Under the pieces are notes generated by a model. It made no database searches, had not been told where the DNA came from, and was given only the letters and a program-made list of their open reading frames with translations. From contig NZ_CP016780.1 of the NCBI RefSeq assembly GCF_002288325.1, positions 868,001 through 932,000 of the forward strand: 64,000 nucleotides of DNA, given 5' to 3'. The stretch comes from Candidatus Planktophila lacus. GTDB lineage: Bacteria > Actinomycetota > Actinomycetes > Nanopelagicales > Nanopelagicaceae. Numbering within the stretch: the stretch's first letter is position 1; every line of letters starts with the position of its first letter. Position numbers and translations under genes: made by a program. Positions 10,953-20,780 of the stretch are shown here, piece by piece.

Positions 10953-13154
10953 TTACTCAGCGCTCGGGGTTGATCCATCTTCGAGAACTGGAACAAGTGA
11001 GAGCTTGCCCTTGGGATCGATTTCACCGATCTCAACCTGAATCTTGTCGCCAACCTTCATAACTTCTTCAAGGTTTTCAATGCGCTTTCCACCATGCATC
11101 TTGCGAATCTGAGATACGTGGAGCAAGCCATCTTTACCTGGCATAAGAGAAATGAATGCACCAAATGCAGCAAGCTTTACAACGGTACCGAGGTAGCGCT
11201 CTCCAACTTCTGGCATTTGTGGGTTAGCGATCGCATTGATCTGTGCACGTGCAGCTTCTGCTGACGGACCATCGACTGCGCCGATGTAGATCGTGCCATC
11301 ATCTTCGATTGAGATATCAGCGCCAGTTTCATCTTGGATCTGGTTGATGATCTTGCCCTTAGGCCCGATTACCGCACCGATCTGATCTACTGGAATCTTT
11401 ACAGAGATGATGCGAGGAGCAAATGGACTCATCTCATCAGGAGTATCGATCGCTTCATTCATGACATCAAGGATCGCAAGACGCGCTTCCTTTGCTTGGT
11501 GAAGTGCTCCGGCAAGAACTGATGCAGGAATACCATCAAGCTTGGTATCTAGTTGAAGGGCTGTAACGAAATCTTTTGTTCCGGCAACCTTGAAGTCCAT
11601 ATCTCCGAATGCATCTTCTGCACCCAAGATATCTGTCAAAGCAACGTATTCAACCTTGCCATCGACGGTATCTGAGATAAGACCCATTGCAATACCTGCA
11701 ACTGGAGCCTTTAGTGGAACACCAGCGTTAAGCATCGCAAGTGTTGATGCACAAACAGAACCCATTGAAGTTGAACCGTTTGAACCAAGTGCTTCAGAGA
11801 CCTGACGGATTGCGTAAGGGAACTCTTCGCGAGTTGGAAGAACTGGAACAAGTGCACGTTCAGCAAGGGCTCCGTGTCCTATTTCGCGGCGCTTTGGTGT
11901 GCCAACACGACCAGTTTCACCAGTTGAATAAGGTGGGAAGTTGTAGTTGTGCATGTAACGCTTGTGGTTTTCTGGGTTCAAAGTATCGAGCTGTTGCTCC
12001 ATCTTGAGCATGTTAAGAGTTGTGATTCCGAGAATCTGAGTCTCGCCACGTTCGAAGATCGCTGATCCGTGAACGCGAGGAATAACTTCAACTTCTGCAG
12101 ATAGCGCACGGATATCGCGAAGACCGCGACCATCGATACGGATCTTGTCGCGCAATACGCGCTGGCGAACCAACTTCTTAGTGAGTGAGCGGAATGCGGC
12201 AGGAACTTCTTTTTCGCGACCTTCGAAGGCAGCAGAAACTGATTCCTTAGTTGCAGCAGAGATCTCATCGATCTTTGTCTCGCGCTCTTGCTTGCCAACA
12301 ATTGTTAGCGCCTTTGCAAGATCATCCTTGGCAGCCTTTTCAACTGCTGCGAATACATCGTCTTGGTAATCCAAGAAGACAGGGAATTCAGCAGTTGGCT
12401 TTGCAGCAACCTTGGCTAACTTCGACTGTGCTTCGCAGAGAATTTTGATAAATGGCTTAGCTGCATCAAGTCCTTGTGCCACAACTTCTTCAGTAGGAGT
12501 TGGTTGACCGCTCTTGATTAGCTCGATTGTCTTAGCTGTTGCTTCTGCTTCAACCATCATGATTGCAACATCGCCATCGCTGATGCGACCGGCAACGACC
12601 ATATCGAATACAGCGTTTTCAACCTGTGAGTGGTTAGGGAAGGCAACCCATTGTCCGTCGATCAAAGCAACGCGAACGCCACCGATTGGACCTGAGAATG
12701 GAAGACCAGCAAGTTGTGTAGACATTGATGCTGCGTTGATCGCGATCACGTCGTACATGTGGTCTGGATCAAGGGCCATAACTGTTACAACGATTTGCAC
12801 TTCGTTACGAAGTCCCTTTACGAATGATGGACGCAATGGGCGGTCGATCAAACGACAAGTAAGAATTGCATCTTCTGAAGGACGGCCTTCGCGACGGAAG
12901 AATGATCCTGGGATGCGACCAACTGCGTACATCTTCTCTTCAACATCTACTGTCAAAGGAAAGAAATCGAATTGATCCTTTGGAGTCTTTGACGCTGTTG
13001 TTGCTGAGAAGATCATTGTCTGATCGTCTAAGTAAACAGCTGCTGCTCCTGCTGCTTGACGCGCTAGGCGTCCGGTTTCAAAGCGGATTTCACGCTTTCC
13101 GAATTTGCCGTTATCGATAACGGCTACTGATGACTGAACTTCTTGACCCTCCAT
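10953..13154 (-). CDS. pnp: Polyribonucleotide nucleotidyltransferase (PNPase)
   Basis: A 733-residue 3'-5' phosphorolytic exoribonuclease. It contains two RNase PH-like cores separated by a helical linker, then a KH domain (about 570-630; [12 protein letters not shown]) and an S1 domain (about 640-710). It degrades mRNA, and in actinobacteria it can also add 3' tails. ATG 13154 is preceded by a strong AGGAGG. The 5' region to rpsO is structured (separate entry), which fits the known leader-based control of pnp. Lengths and domain order are normal. Confidence 0.97.
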   Translation of the reverse strand: MEGQEVQSSVAVIDNGKFGKREIRFETGRLARQAAGAAAVYLDDQTMIFSATTASKTPKDQFDFFPLTVDVEEKMYAVGRIPGSFFRREGRPSEDAILTCRLIDRPLRPSFVKGLRNEVQIVVTVMALDPDHMYDVIAINAASMSTQLAGLPFSGPIGGVRVALIDGQWVAFPNHSQVENAVFDMVVAGRISDGDVAIMMVEAEATAKTIELIKSGQPTPTEEVVAQGLDAAKPFIKILCEAQSKLAKVAAKPTAEFPVFLDYQDDVFAAVEKAAKDDLAKALTIVGKQERETKIDEISAATKESVSAAFEGREKEVPAAFRSLTKKLVRQRVLRDKIRIDGRGLRDIRALSAEVEVIPRVHGSAIFERGETQILGITTLNMLKMEQQLDTLNPENHKRYMHNYNFPPYSTGETGRVGTPKRREIGHGALAERALVPVLPTREEFPYAIRQVSEALGSNGSTSMGSVCASTLAMLNAGVPLKAPVAGIAMGLISDTVDGKVEYVALTDILGAEDAFGDMDFKVAGTKDFVTALQLDTKLDGIPASVLAGALHQAKEARLAILDVMNEAIDTPDEMSPFAPRIISVKIPVDQIGAVIGPKGKIINQIQDETGADISIEDDGTIYIGAVDGPSAEAARAQINAIANPQMPEVGERYLGTVVKLAAFGAFISLMPGKDGLLHVSQIRKMHGGKRIENLEEVMKVGDKIQVEIGEIDPKGKLSLVPVLEDGSTPSAE

Positions 13155-13311
13155 AGGTCCTCCTTTTTATATGAACTTGCTTATGTACCCGAACCAGGTT
13201 CGCAAGGAGTTCTCGATTAAAAGTTAAGTAATGAATCGTCGATCGAAGTTCACGCACAGGGATAAACCTTGCGGAAACCACTACCGAGGACCATTAGCTT
13301 TAAAGATTAAT
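13155..13311 (-). ncRNA. Structured pnp leader, candidate Actino-pnp RNA element
   Basis: The pnp leader on the minus strand can form a long stem-loop. CGCAAGG (complement of 13267-13273) pairs perfectly with CCTTGCG (complement of 13201-13207). It is extended outward by a GGTT/AACC pairing across a small internal loop and inward by a weaker helix. Established knowledge: an Actino-pnp motif is described upstream of pnp in actinomycetes, and pnp leaders elsewhere are RNase III targets for autoregulation. The match to that motif is by position and general shape; I did not run a covariance search. Confidence 0.5.
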
Positions 13312-13341
13312 GAAAAAGCCAAACTCCCCTGGCGGGTAGTT
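13312..13341 (-). terminator. Probable rho-independent terminator after rpsO
   Basis: Just past the rpsO stop the minus strand reads AACT-a-CCC, loop, GGG-g-AGTT (13322-13341), followed by TTGGCTTTTT. The stem has one mismatch and the U-tract starts after four non-U bases, so termination may be partial. It separates rpsO from the pnp leader. Confidence 0.5.
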
Positions 13342-13347
13342 ATTTAA

Positions 13348-13617
13348 TTAGCGGCGAATACCGAGCTTTTCGATAATCGCGCGATAACGATTGATATCTG
13401 TCTTAGACAAGTACTGAAGGATGCGACGACGCTGACCTACGAGCAACAACAGACCGCGACGGTTGTGGTGATCGTGTGGGTTGGTCTTCAAATGTGTAGT
13501 GATGTCTTCAATACGACGTGAGAGCAAAGCAACCTGTGCTTCTGGGCTTCCGGTGTCGGTAGCTGATGAGCCGTACTTTGCGATGATTTCTTTCTTTACT
13601 TCTGGTGTTAACGCCAT
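13348..13617 (-). CDS. rpsO: 30S ribosomal protein S15
   Basis: An 89-residue protein of exactly the usual S15 length, beginning [12 protein letters not shown] and ending LGIRR. S15 binds 16S rRNA early in assembly of the central domain. The ATG at 13617 is chosen because AGGAG lies a few bases upstream; an in-frame ATG at 13644 would include that ribosome-binding site in the coding sequence. It lies between ribF and pnp, the conserved order. Confidence 0.97.
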   Translation of the reverse strand: MALTPEVKKEIIAKYGSSATDTGSPEAQVALLSRRIEDITTHLKTNPHDHHNRRGLLLLVGQRRRILQYLSKTDINRYRAIIEKLGIRR

Positions 13618-13648
13618 TTCTGGACTCCTTTTAGTTACCGCCACGACG

Positions 13649-13672
13649 GTGACCGGTTTGATACACGGTCAC
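13649..13672 (-). promoter_or_regulatory. Perfect 7-bp stem-loop in the rpsO leader
   Basis: GTGACCG (13649-13655) and CGGTCAC (13666-13672) form a perfect inverted repeat with a 10-nt loop. It lies about 32 nt upstream of the rpsO start and upstream of its Shine-Dalgarno. S15 autoregulates through leader structures in several bacteria, and this hairpin could serve that role; no T-run follows on either strand, so it is not a typical terminator. Confidence 0.4.
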
Positions 13673-13737
13673 TCACTTTGATCGTTGGACAGGGGCAAGG
13701 TTACCAGCGGGGCTGTGGGTAAAGGAAATCGAGGGAT

Positions 13738-14628
13738 TTAGCCCTCAGTTAACGCTCGTGCGCGATCGCAATCTAACTTCATCTGCGCCAATAGCGGCTC
13801 AAGGCCATCGAATTTCAAGGTATCGCGCAGGCGCCAGCCAAATTCAATTGAAGCGTTCTTGTCATAGAGATCTAATCCCTCTTGATCAAGTGCATATGCC
13901 TCTACTTGGCGACCACGTACGCCTTCAAATGTTGGATTGGTGCCGATTGAAATTGCTGCAGGCCAGAAGTTAATTCCGACCGTTAGCCATCCTGCATATA
14001 CGCCATCGGCAGGAATTGTTTGGCCATCAATATTTCCTAAGTTGGCGGTTGGATATCCAATTTCGCGACCACGTTTTTCACCGTGCACAACAACGCCATC
14101 TAGGCGGTGTGGGCGAGAAAGTAAGGTGCGCGCTTCTTCAACCTTTCCTTCAACAACTAATTTGCGGATGCGCGAAGAAGAAATAACATCACTTTCTTCA
14201 GACTTTAACTCTTGGACATCTACGGTGAAGTTAAAGTTCAAACTATCCTTGATTAGCGACTCGATATTACCTGCTGCTTTATGGCCATAAGTGAAGTTCT
14301 TGCCCACGATAACTGTAGAAACGCTCAACTGGCTGACTAGAACATCCTTCACAAAATCTTCCGGAGACATAGCCGCAAATTTCTCGTTGAACTTAAGCAC
14401 CGCCACTTGATCGGCGTTGTGGATCTTTAACAACTCCACGCGATCAGCCAAGGTGGTCAGCATCGTCGGAGCGCGATCTGGAGCAAATACCTGCATCGGA
14501 TGTGGATCGAAAGTTAACGCGATTATTGAACGGCCATCGGCGATCTCTTTGGCGCGGTTAAGCAATAACTGGTGGCCTTTATGTACGCCATCGAAGACGC
14601 CTATTACGACGACGCTTCCAGAACTCAT
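13738..14628 (-). CDS. ribF: Bifunctional riboflavin kinase / FAD synthetase
   Basis: A 296-residue enzyme that makes FMN and then FAD. The N-terminal nucleotidyltransferase domain has GVFDGVHKGHQ at about residues 11-21 and a TFDPHPM segment. The C-terminal flavokinase domain begins near residue 180, with GREIGYPTANL. FAD produced here would serve ThyX and the FAD oxidase encoded at 27862-29274. ATG 14628, 18 bp downstream of truB; this ribF-truB-rbfA-infB order is common in bacteria. Confidence 0.95.
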   Translation of the reverse strand: MSSGSVVVIGVFDGVHKGHQLLLNRAKEIADGRSIIALTFDPHPMQVFAPDRAPTMLTTLADRVELLKIHNADQVAVLKFNEKFAAMSPEDFVKDVLVSQLSVSTVIVGKNFTYGHKAAGNIESLIKDSLNFNFTVDVQELKSEESDVISSSRIRKLVVEGKVEEARTLLSRPHRLDGVVVHGEKRGREIGYPTANLGNIDGQTIPADGVYAGWLTVGINFWPAAISIGTNPTFEGVRGRQVEAYALDQEGLDLYDKNASIEFGWRLRDTLKFDGLEPLLAQMKLDCDRARALTEG

Positions 14629-14646
14629 CTGCCTATTATCTCTGAA

Positions 14647-15519
14647 TTAATTCGCCGCTGCAAAAACCGCTATCGGTTTTGCCTTGCCGGATTCGTTCTG
14701 TAAAAGTGCAATTAGGCGGTTATCTGGTGAGAGCGCAGCAAAGATATCTTCACCTGAATTTGAAGGAAGTGGTCTTCCGAATGAGAGTTCGGCAACCTCA
14801 TCAAGCGCTAACTCGCGGACCGAGAATGTGGCACGCGCAACATCTGCTAGATCTAAAGTTTTAAAATCTTGCGCCTTGAGCGCATCGAAGGTAATCGCCT
14901 GATCAATTGCGAATCCCGCAACTCGCGTACGGCGCAACGCTGATAAGTGACCACCAACGGCTAATTCACTGCCTAGATCGCGTGCGATTGCGCGAATGAA
15001 AGTGCCAGCCGAACAAGTGACATCGATATCTATTTCGATTCGTGAACCGGTACGGCGAATATCTAGTACATCTAAAGATGAAATTGTGATCGTACGAGCG
15101 GCCAGCTCAAATACTTCGCCGGCGCGCACTCGGTCATAGGCGCGCTCTCCTGCAACCTTTACAGCAGATACCGAACTTGGGCGTTGCTGAATCTCCCCCA
15201 CCATTCTGGAAAGGTCTACTCTAATTTCTTCGTCGGTAATCTTTGAAGCATCAGCTTCAGAAATGACTTCACCTTCTTGATCATCGGTAACTGTTGCCGC
15301 ACCTAATACAACAGTTGCCAGATAAGACTTGTCGCCATCGGTGATGTACTGCAGTAAACGTGTACCGTTACCAAAACCGAGTACGAGTACACCGGTGGCC
15401 ATTGGATCTAGCGTGCCAGCATGGCCAACTTTGCGCGTACCAAGGGCTTTGCGCGCAACTGCCACAACATCATGGCTGGTCATGGCAGGTGCTTTATCTA
15501 CGACTAAGAAGCCATCCAT
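14647..15519 (-). CDS. truB: tRNA pseudouridine-55 synthase
   Basis: A 290-residue TruB that forms pseudouridine 55 in the T-loop of tRNAs. The catalytic aspartate is Asp38 in the GTLDPMATG motif. A C-terminal PUA-like segment completes the usual length. Start ATG 15519, 10 bp after rbfA. It is part of the ribosome and tRNA maturation run rimP-nusA-ylxR-infB-rbfA-truB-ribF. Confidence 0.95.
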   Translation of the reverse strand: MDGFLVVDKAPAMTSHDVVAVARKALGTRKVGHAGTLDPMATGVLVLGFGNGTRLLQYITDGDKSYLATVVLGAATVTDDQEGEVISEADASKITDEEIRVDLSRMVGEIQQRPSSVSAVKVAGERAYDRVRAGEVFELAARTITISSLDVLDIRRTGSRIEIDIDVTCSAGTFIRAIARDLGSELAVGGHLSALRRTRVAGFAIDQAITFDALKAQDFKTLDLADVARATFSVRELALDEVAELSFGRPLPSNSGEDIFAALSPDNRLIALLQNESGKAKPIAVFAAAN

Positions 15520-15529
15520 TATTTAGGAG

Positions 15530-15961
15530 TTAATCTTCAATAACTTTTGGAGCTTTATAGGGATCTGCTCCCCCAGCAAATGTTGCATTCTTACGCAGTT
15601 GAGCAACCTCAGCATCTAGAACATGGACCTTATCCAAGAGCGAATCAAGCGCTTTCGCAGATTCAGGAAGTCCATCTTCAAAGAATTCGATAGTCGGAGT
15701 AATGCGAGTCTGAAGATCGCGACCTACAGCGCTGCGAATGACTCCTTTTGCGCTCTCAAGTGCAGCGGCAGTTGCAGCGCGTTGTTCTTCATCACCTAAT
15801 ACGGTGTAGAAGATCGACGCGTTTTGCAGATCGCCAGTTACGCGCGCATCTGTGACAGTGACGAAACCGAGACGAGGATCTTTAATCTTCGTCTCAAGCA
15901 GCTGCGCCACTACCACTTTGATGCGATCGGCAACTTTCTGAGTGCGATGTGATTGGCCCAT
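15530..15961 (-). CDS. rbfA: Ribosome-binding factor A
   Basis: A 143-residue KH-like protein that binds the 30S precursor and helps mature the 5' end of 16S rRNA. Family features include the DPRLGFVTVTDARVTGDL segment and the FFED motif, and the usual length. Start ATG 15961, just 2 bp after the infB stop, so the two are co-translated. Confidence 0.93.
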   Translation of the reverse strand: MGQSHRTQKVADRIKVVVAQLLETKIKDPRLGFVTVTDARVTGDLQNASIFYTVLGDEEQRAATAAALESAKGVIRSAVGRDLQTRITPTIEFFEDGLPESAKALDSLLDKVHVLDAEVAQLRKNATFAGGADPYKAPKVIED

Positions 15962-15963
15962 GG

Positions 15964-18723
15964 TTATGCGCGCTTCTTCTCGCGCATCTCAAAGACCTGA
16001 ATAGTGTCTCCGATTTGCAGATCCTTCATATTGCCAAGGCCAATACCGCACTCGAAGCCTTCTTTAACTTCGGTGGCATCGTCCTTGAAGCGCTTGAGCG
16101 AATCAATGGTGAGGTCATCGGCGATGATTTCAGTGCCGCGCATGATGCGCGCCTTGGCATTTCGCTTGATAGAACCATCGCGAACGATTGAACCTGCGAT
16201 ATTGCCGGCCTTTGAAGATTTGAAGATCTCACGGACTTCAGCGTTACCGAGAACGATTTCTTCGTACTCTGGCTTGAGCAAGCCCTTAAGAGATAGTTCG
16301 ATCTCTTCAATTGCATTGTAGATAACTGAATAGAAGCGAACTTCTACGCCTTCTTGATCAGCATAGATCGCTGTCTGTGGTTCTGGCTTAACGTTAAAGC
16401 CAATAACTACAGCAGTTGATGCTGATGCCAAAGTTATATCTGACTTGGTGATTGCACCAACGCCACGGTGGATAACGCGTAGATCAACTTCTGCTCCGAC
16501 ATCGAGTTGCATAAGTGCATCTTCGAGCGCTTCGACAGAACCTGAAACGTCACCCTTAAGGATGAGGTTAAGTGTTGAGACCTTGGACTGCTCCATAAAG
16601 TCTTCAAGTGAAACCTTCTTACGCGCCTTAGCAAGTTGCGCGTTACGTTCTGCAGCCTGACGCTTTTCAGCGATCTGACGCGCAGTACGGTCTTCATCTG
16701 CAACCAAGAAGGTATCGCCCGCACTTGGAACCGATGTGAAACCGAGAACCTGTACTGGACGAGATGGTCCGGCGCTTTCTACGCTCTCACCGTGCTCATC
16801 GAGCATCGCACGAACGCGACCAAATGAACCGCCGGCAACAATTGCATCACCGATTTTGAGCGTTCCGCGTTGCACAAGAACTGTGGCAACTGGTCCGCGA
16901 CCGCGATCGAGGTGAGCTTCAATTGCAACACCGCGCGCTGAATCTTCGGCAACTGCGCGAAGATCGATTGCAGCATCTGCTGTAAGAAGAATTGCATCAA
17001 TGAGTTCGTTGACGCCAACGCCTGATTTAGCAGAGACGTTTACGAAGAGAGTTTCTCCGCCGTACTCTTCTGCGATCAAGTTGTACTCAGTCAATTGCTG
17101 GCGGACCTTATCTGGGTTCGCGCCTTCTTTATCAACCTTGTTAACGGCAACCACGATTGGGACATCTGCAGCTTGAGCATGGTTTAACGCTTCAATTGTC
17201 TGCGGCATGATTCCGTCATCTGCTGCAACAACGAGTACTGCGATATCTGTGACCTTGGCACCACGAGCACGCATAGCGGTGAAGGCTTCGTGGCCAGGTG
17301 TATCGATAAAGGTAATCGCACGGTTTACGCCGTCGTGATCATGGTGAATTTGGTAGGCACCGATGTGCTGTGTGATTCCACCGGCTTCGGTCTTTAGGAC
17401 CTCAGATTTACGTATGGCATCGAGCAAACTGGTCTTACCGTGATCGACGTGTCCCATAACAGTTACAACTGGGGGACGTGCAACCAGTAGATCTGCATCC
17501 AGATCGGCAAGTTCTTGCGCAAGATCGATATCGAAATCTTGCAAGAGTTCACGGTCTTCATCTTCTGGGCTAACAATTTGGATTACATATCCAAGTTGTG
17601 CACCAAGAATTTCAAATGTGTCAGCATCAACTGATTGAGTTGCAGTAACCATTTCACCTAGGTGGAATAGCGCAGCAACCAACGCTGCTGCATCTGCACC
17701 GATCTTTTCAGCGAAATCTGCAAGAGTTGAACCGCGACGCATACGGATCTGAGTCTTTCCATCACCGTGCGGAATAACTGCGCCACCCAATTGTGGAGCT
17801 TGCATATTGTCGAATTCATCGCGCAGCGCTTTTCTTGATTTTGGTTTGCGCTTGCTGCTCTTACTTGCATTCTTTCCAAATGCACCTGCAGCGCCGCCGC
17901 GACCTGGACCGCGATTAGGACCGCCGCCGGGACGTTGTGGGCCACCAGTCGTTGGTGCACCAGTTGAAGGACCACTTGAACGATATGGACCAGAAGATGC
18001 ACCTGGTGCACCTGCACCTGCAGGACGTGACTGATAATTTCCAGGACCGCCAGTACCTGCAGGACGTGGAGTATTTGGACGCGCTGCAAAACCTGGGCGA
18101 ACAGAACCAGGACGCGGTCCTGACATTCCGGGACGTGCACCTGGTGCACCTGCAGGTCGTTGTGGTGGACGTGGAACCGCACCACCAGTTGAGAATGGAT
18201 TATTTCCGGGACGTGGTGGGCGTGGAACCACAGGTGTTGTTCCACCCGCAGTTGAAAATGGATTGTTGCCTGGGCGCGGTGTAGTTGGTTTGCTTTCTGG
18301 CGCAGGAGTTTCCGCATCTGCAGTTGGTGCAGTTGGTGCAGTTGGTGCAGTTGGTGCAGTTGGTGCAGTTGGTGCAGTTGGTGCAGTTGGCGTTGCCGCT
18401 GCTTGCGCAGCGCTTTCAGCGCGCGATGCTTTTAGCGCCTCTAAATCAACGCCGAGTTCGGCGGCAAGTTCTGCGGCAAGTTCAGGGTTAACTTCTGCTG
18501 TTTTCTTAGCAGCGGTCTTCTTTGCAGCTGCTTTCTTAACTGGCTTCGCATCGGAAACTGGCTTGGCATCGGGATACATCTCGATGAGCTTGCGCACGAC
18601 TGGCGCTTCTACAGTTGATGATGCTGAGCGGACGAATTCGCCCATTTCTTGGAGTTTTGCAAGGACAACCTTGCTCTCCATACCGAGTTGTTTTGCCAAC
18701 TCATGTACGCGGACCTTTGACAC
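15964..18723 (-). CDS. infB: Translation initiation factor IF-2
   Basis: A 919-residue IF-2 that delivers fMet-tRNA to the 30S subunit and promotes 70S joining. The N-terminal IF2_N helical segment (residues 1-55) is followed by a long disordered Pro/Ala/Gly/Asn-rich region (about 70-300). In it lies a Thr-Ala-Pro run encoded by an exact 9-bp tandem repeat, and two copies of RPGNNPFS. The GTPase domain has G1 GHVDHGKT near residue 423, DTPGH and NKVDKE, then the C-terminal domains. The start is GTG 18723, preceded by AGGAGA. Confidence 0.97.
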   Translation of the reverse strand: MSKVRVHELAKQLGMESKVVLAKLQEMGEFVRSASSTVEAPVVRKLIEMYPDAKPVSDAKPVKKAAAKKTAAKKTAEVNPELAAELAAELGVDLEALKASRAESAAQAAATPTAPTAPTAPTAPTAPTAPTAPTADAETPAPESKPTTPRPGNNPFSTAGGTTPVVPRPPRPGNNPFSTGGAVPRPPQRPAGAPGARPGMSGPRPGSVRPGFAARPNTPRPAGTGGPGNYQSRPAGAGAPGASSGPYRSSGPSTGAPTTGGPQRPGGGPNRGPGRGGAAGAFGKNASKSSKRKPKSRKALRDEFDNMQAPQLGGAVIPHGDGKTQIRMRRGSTLADFAEKIGADAAALVAALFHLGEMVTATQSVDADTFEILGAQLGYVIQIVSPEDEDRELLQDFDIDLAQELADLDADLLVARPPVVTVMGHVDHGKTSLLDAIRKSEVLKTEAGGITQHIGAYQIHHDHDGVNRAITFIDTPGHEAFTAMRARGAKVTDIAVLVVAADDGIMPQTIEALNHAQAADVPIVVAVNKVDKEGANPDKVRQQLTEYNLIAEEYGGETLFVNVSAKSGVGVNELIDAILLTADAAIDLRAVAEDSARGVAIEAHLDRGRGPVATVLVQRGTLKIGDAIVAGGSFGRVRAMLDEHGESVESAGPSRPVQVLGFTSVPSAGDTFLVADEDRTARQIAEKRQAAERNAQLAKARKKVSLEDFMEQSKVSTLNLILKGDVSGSVEALEDALMQLDVGAEVDLRVIHRGVGAITKSDITLASASTAVVIGFNVKPEPQTAIYADQEGVEVRFYSVIYNAIEEIELSLKGLLKPEYEEIVLGNAEVREIFKSSKAGNIAGSIVRDGSIKRNAKARIMRGTEIIADDLTIDSLKRFKDDATEVKEGFECGIGLGNMKDLQIGDTIQVFEMREKKRA
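18323..18385 (-). repeat. Seven exact copies of a 9-bp tandem repeat inside infB
   Basis: On the plus strand GTTGGTGCA is repeated seven times with no substitution. In the reading frame of infB this encodes successive Thr-Ala-Pro units in the disordered N-terminal linker. Copy number can change by multiples of three residues without breaking the frame, so length polymorphism among strains is expected. Confidence 0.95.
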
Positions 18724-18855
18724 ATTTCTCCTGTCTTGGCCCGCAATCTTTATTCTAGATATTTATCTAGGGATGCGAGCCTTAGTTGTAAGACCTCATA
18801 ATCTGAACGAGCTCATTTGAGTTTCATATCTTTCGCATCCATATCTTTAAGTTGA
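18724..18855 (-). promoter_or_regulatory. infB leader with AT-rich inverted repeat
   Basis: A 132-bp gap between ylxR and infB. CTAGATA-TT-TATCTAG at 18755-18770 is a 7+7 perfect inverted repeat about 32 nt upstream of the infB GTG. No T-tract follows on the minus strand, so it is not a terminator. It may be a protein site or an RNA hairpin in the leader. No other element is recognisable. Confidence 0.35.
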
Positions 18856-19137
18856 CTACTGGTTTTCTAACTTTAAACGCTCATCTAAGAACGCTTTAAA
18901 TTTTGAAATATCCGGCGCTTGCTCCAGCTTGAAGGCTGATTTAAACGCTTTCCGATCTATTGCGGTGTAGCCACAAGATAAGTGGAGCCAGGCTCCCCTA
19001 CCGTGAGATTTTCCAACGCTTGTTGGAGTAATAACCCCGTCAAGACAGTTGACTCGCAATAGCTGCGAAGGCTCTTGAGATTTACGACAAACGATGCAGG
19101 TGCGTATCGGTTTGATACCTCTTTGCATTGCAGCCAT
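18856..19137 (-). CDS. ylxR: YlxR family RNA-binding protein (DUF448)
   Basis: A 93-residue basic protein with the family signature PIRTCIVCRKS near the N-terminus and GRGAWLHLSCGYTAI further on, a pattern typical of YlxR. The family is almost always encoded between nusA and infB; a nucleoid- or RNA-binding role has been suggested but remains unsettled. The ATG at 19137 is chosen; an in-frame TTG at 19155 would add six residues. Confidence 0.88.
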   Translation of the reverse strand: MAAMQRGIKPIRTCIVCRKSQEPSQLLRVNCLDGVITPTSVGKSHGRGAWLHLSCGYTAIDRKAFKSAFKLEQAPDISKFKAFLDERLKLENQ

Positions 19138-19226
19138 TTCTCTAACCTTCAACAAGGGTTAAGGATAGCGAAGGGCGGCTATTTCACCTAAATCCCTGCG
19201 TAGCGGGTGCGTTTATTTGGGCCCAA

Positions 19227-20213
19227 TCACCTAGGCGCAGTTGGCGTATCTGGATGGATATCAATGCGCCAACCTGTCAGACGTGCAGCCAATCGCGCAT
19301 TCTGTCCATCTTTACCAATTGCAAGTGAGAGTTGGTAATCAGGCACTGTCACCTTTGCAGATCGCGTAGCAAGATCAACAATTTCAACCTTGGTAACTTT
19401 CGCTGGAGAGAGTGCATGTGCGACAAATTGTGCAGGATCTTCAGACCAATCGACGATATCAATCTTCTCACCGTGTAGCTCTTCCATCACTGCATTTGCG
19501 CGTGAACCCATCGGACCAATTAGAGATCCTTTAGGTGACACACCTGCGCGATGTGAGCGAACCGCCAACTTGGTGCGATGCCCTGCCTCGCGGGCAACTT
19601 CCATAATTTCAACGATGCGATCTTGGATCTCTGGAACTTCGAGTGCGAAGAGTTGTTTAACAAGCGCAGGGTGGCTGCGCGAGAGCATGATCTCTGGCCC
19701 TTTCATTCCCTGTTTAACTTCAACAACGAAGCACTTAATGCGATCGCCATGGTTGTAAACCTCACCAGGAACCTGCTCTTGTGGAGGGATTCGTCCTTCA
19801 ACTTTGCCGAGGTTGACGTTAATCATCTTGGGATCACGACCTTGTTGCACAATTCCAGAGATAACATCGCCAACTGATGCGCTGAACTCGCCAACGATTT
19901 CGGCATCGTTATTGGCGCGCATCTTTAACTTGATGACTTGTCTAACTGTAGAAGTTGCAGTGCGTGCGAAACCTTCTGGTTCATCGCGATCTTCTGAGAC
20001 TCGTTCGCCAAGCTCGTTAAAGGTTGGAACCCAGATAACGATCTCTCCAGTTTCGCGATCGATGCTGGCACGGGCTTGGCGCTTGGGCGCATCAGTCTCG
20101 TAATAAGCGGTCAAAACTCCTGCTTCAATTTCTGTAATCAAATCTTCCAGCGGCATCTGCTTATGGGTTGCCAGCGCAATTAGCGCATCGACATCGACCT
20201 GGCCTTTATTCAT
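19227..20213 (-). CDS. nusA: Transcription termination/antitermination factor NusA
   Basis: A 328-residue NusA with an N-terminal RNAP-binding domain (about 1-120), an S1 domain (about 125-195) and two KH domains up to the end ([39 protein letters not shown]). It lacks the C-terminal acidic repeats of E. coli NusA, as is usual in actinobacteria. It modulates pausing, termination and rRNA antitermination. Start ATG 20213 overlaps the rimP stop by 8 bp, indicating coupling. Confidence 0.95.
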   Translation of the reverse strand: MNKGQVDVDALIALATHKQMPLEDLITEIEAGVLTAYYETDAPKRQARASIDRETGEIVIWVPTFNELGERVSEDRDEPEGFARTATSTVRQVIKLKMRANNDAEIVGEFSASVGDVISGIVQQGRDPKMINVNLGKVEGRIPPQEQVPGEVYNHGDRIKCFVVEVKQGMKGPEIMLSRSHPALVKQLFALEVPEIQDRIVEIMEVAREAGHRTKLAVRSHRAGVSPKGSLIGPMGSRANAVMEELHGEKIDIVDWSEDPAQFVAHALSPAKVTKVEIVDLATRSAKVTVPDYQLSLAIGKDGQNARLAARLTGWRIDIHPDTPTAPR

Positions 20214-20709
20214 CGCCAGCCTCGTCAGTTAAATTCTGTGCTTCTTCTTTTCGATTAAATTCGATTTCAACTACCGCGCGCTTAACATCTGCGAAGTTAA
20301 CGGTATGGGTTTTAATCCGACCCTTGATATTTTCAACAAGCGTGGCAGTTATTTCGTTAAATTCCGTGAGGCGACCTGTGGTAACAGTTCCATCTTGCAG
20401 AGTTACCTTTACCAAGCGAGTTAAGTTCTTGGTCCAGTGGCGAGGCAGAGTTAGCGGACGATCAACACCTGGTGAAGTTACCTCTAAGGTAAAAGGTGTT
20501 TCATCCATAAAGGTAGCGGTATCAAGCAGCTCGGAGATCAACCGTGAGACAACGGTAACTTGATCCAGGTTTAGCGGGCTTTGGCCATCAACGATGCAGG
20601 TAACTATGCGGTGGCTGCCAGCAGATGTTAATTGGACTTCTTCTAGGAAGAAACCGGCTTCAGTAACAGCGGGTTCGATCAACTGGGTAATTGATTGTGT
20701 CAGTGACAC
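20206..20709 (-). CDS. rimP: Ribosome maturation factor RimP
   Basis: A 167-residue RimP needed for 30S maturation. The N-terminal alpha/beta domain contains VTSPGVDRPLTLPRHW, a typical family segment, followed by the C-terminal SH3-like beta barrel. The start is GTG 20709 with GGAG about 9 nt upstream. This is the first gene of the rimP-nusA-ylxR-infB run; the 71 bp before it probably hold the operon promoter, though no clear boxes are visible. Confidence 0.93.
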   Translation of the reverse strand: MSLTQSITQLIEPAVTEAGFFLEEVQLTSAGSHRIVTCIVDGQSPLNLDQVTVVSRLISELLDTATFMDETPFTLEVTSPGVDRPLTLPRHWTKNLTRLVKVTLQDGTVTTGRLTEFNEITATLVENIKGRIKTHTVNFADVKRAVVEIEFNRKEEAQNLTDEAGDE

Positions 20710-20780
20710 GTGTGACTCCTTTATTTACTTGTTATTTAGTTTTTTACTACGTCCCAAGTTTAGCACCGTTTAATTTATGG

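Noticed and set aside
12514-12975. A 153-residue plus-strand open frame within pnp
   Set aside because: Antisense to a highly conserved PNPase region; composition is that of a shadow frame.
17658-18317. A 219-residue minus-strand frame inside infB rich in His, Val and Gln
   Set aside because: It is an out-of-frame reading of the IF-2 linker and lacks any family pattern.
18323-18385. Tandem repeats considered as a CRISPR-like array
   Set aside because: Units are 9 bp with no spacers and encode Thr-Ala-Pro in infB.
18263-18820. A 185-residue plus-strand open frame, Ala/Val/Gly-rich, opposite infB
   Set aside because: It is the antisense image of the repetitive, G/C-rich infB linker; no ribosome-binding site and no recognisable domain.
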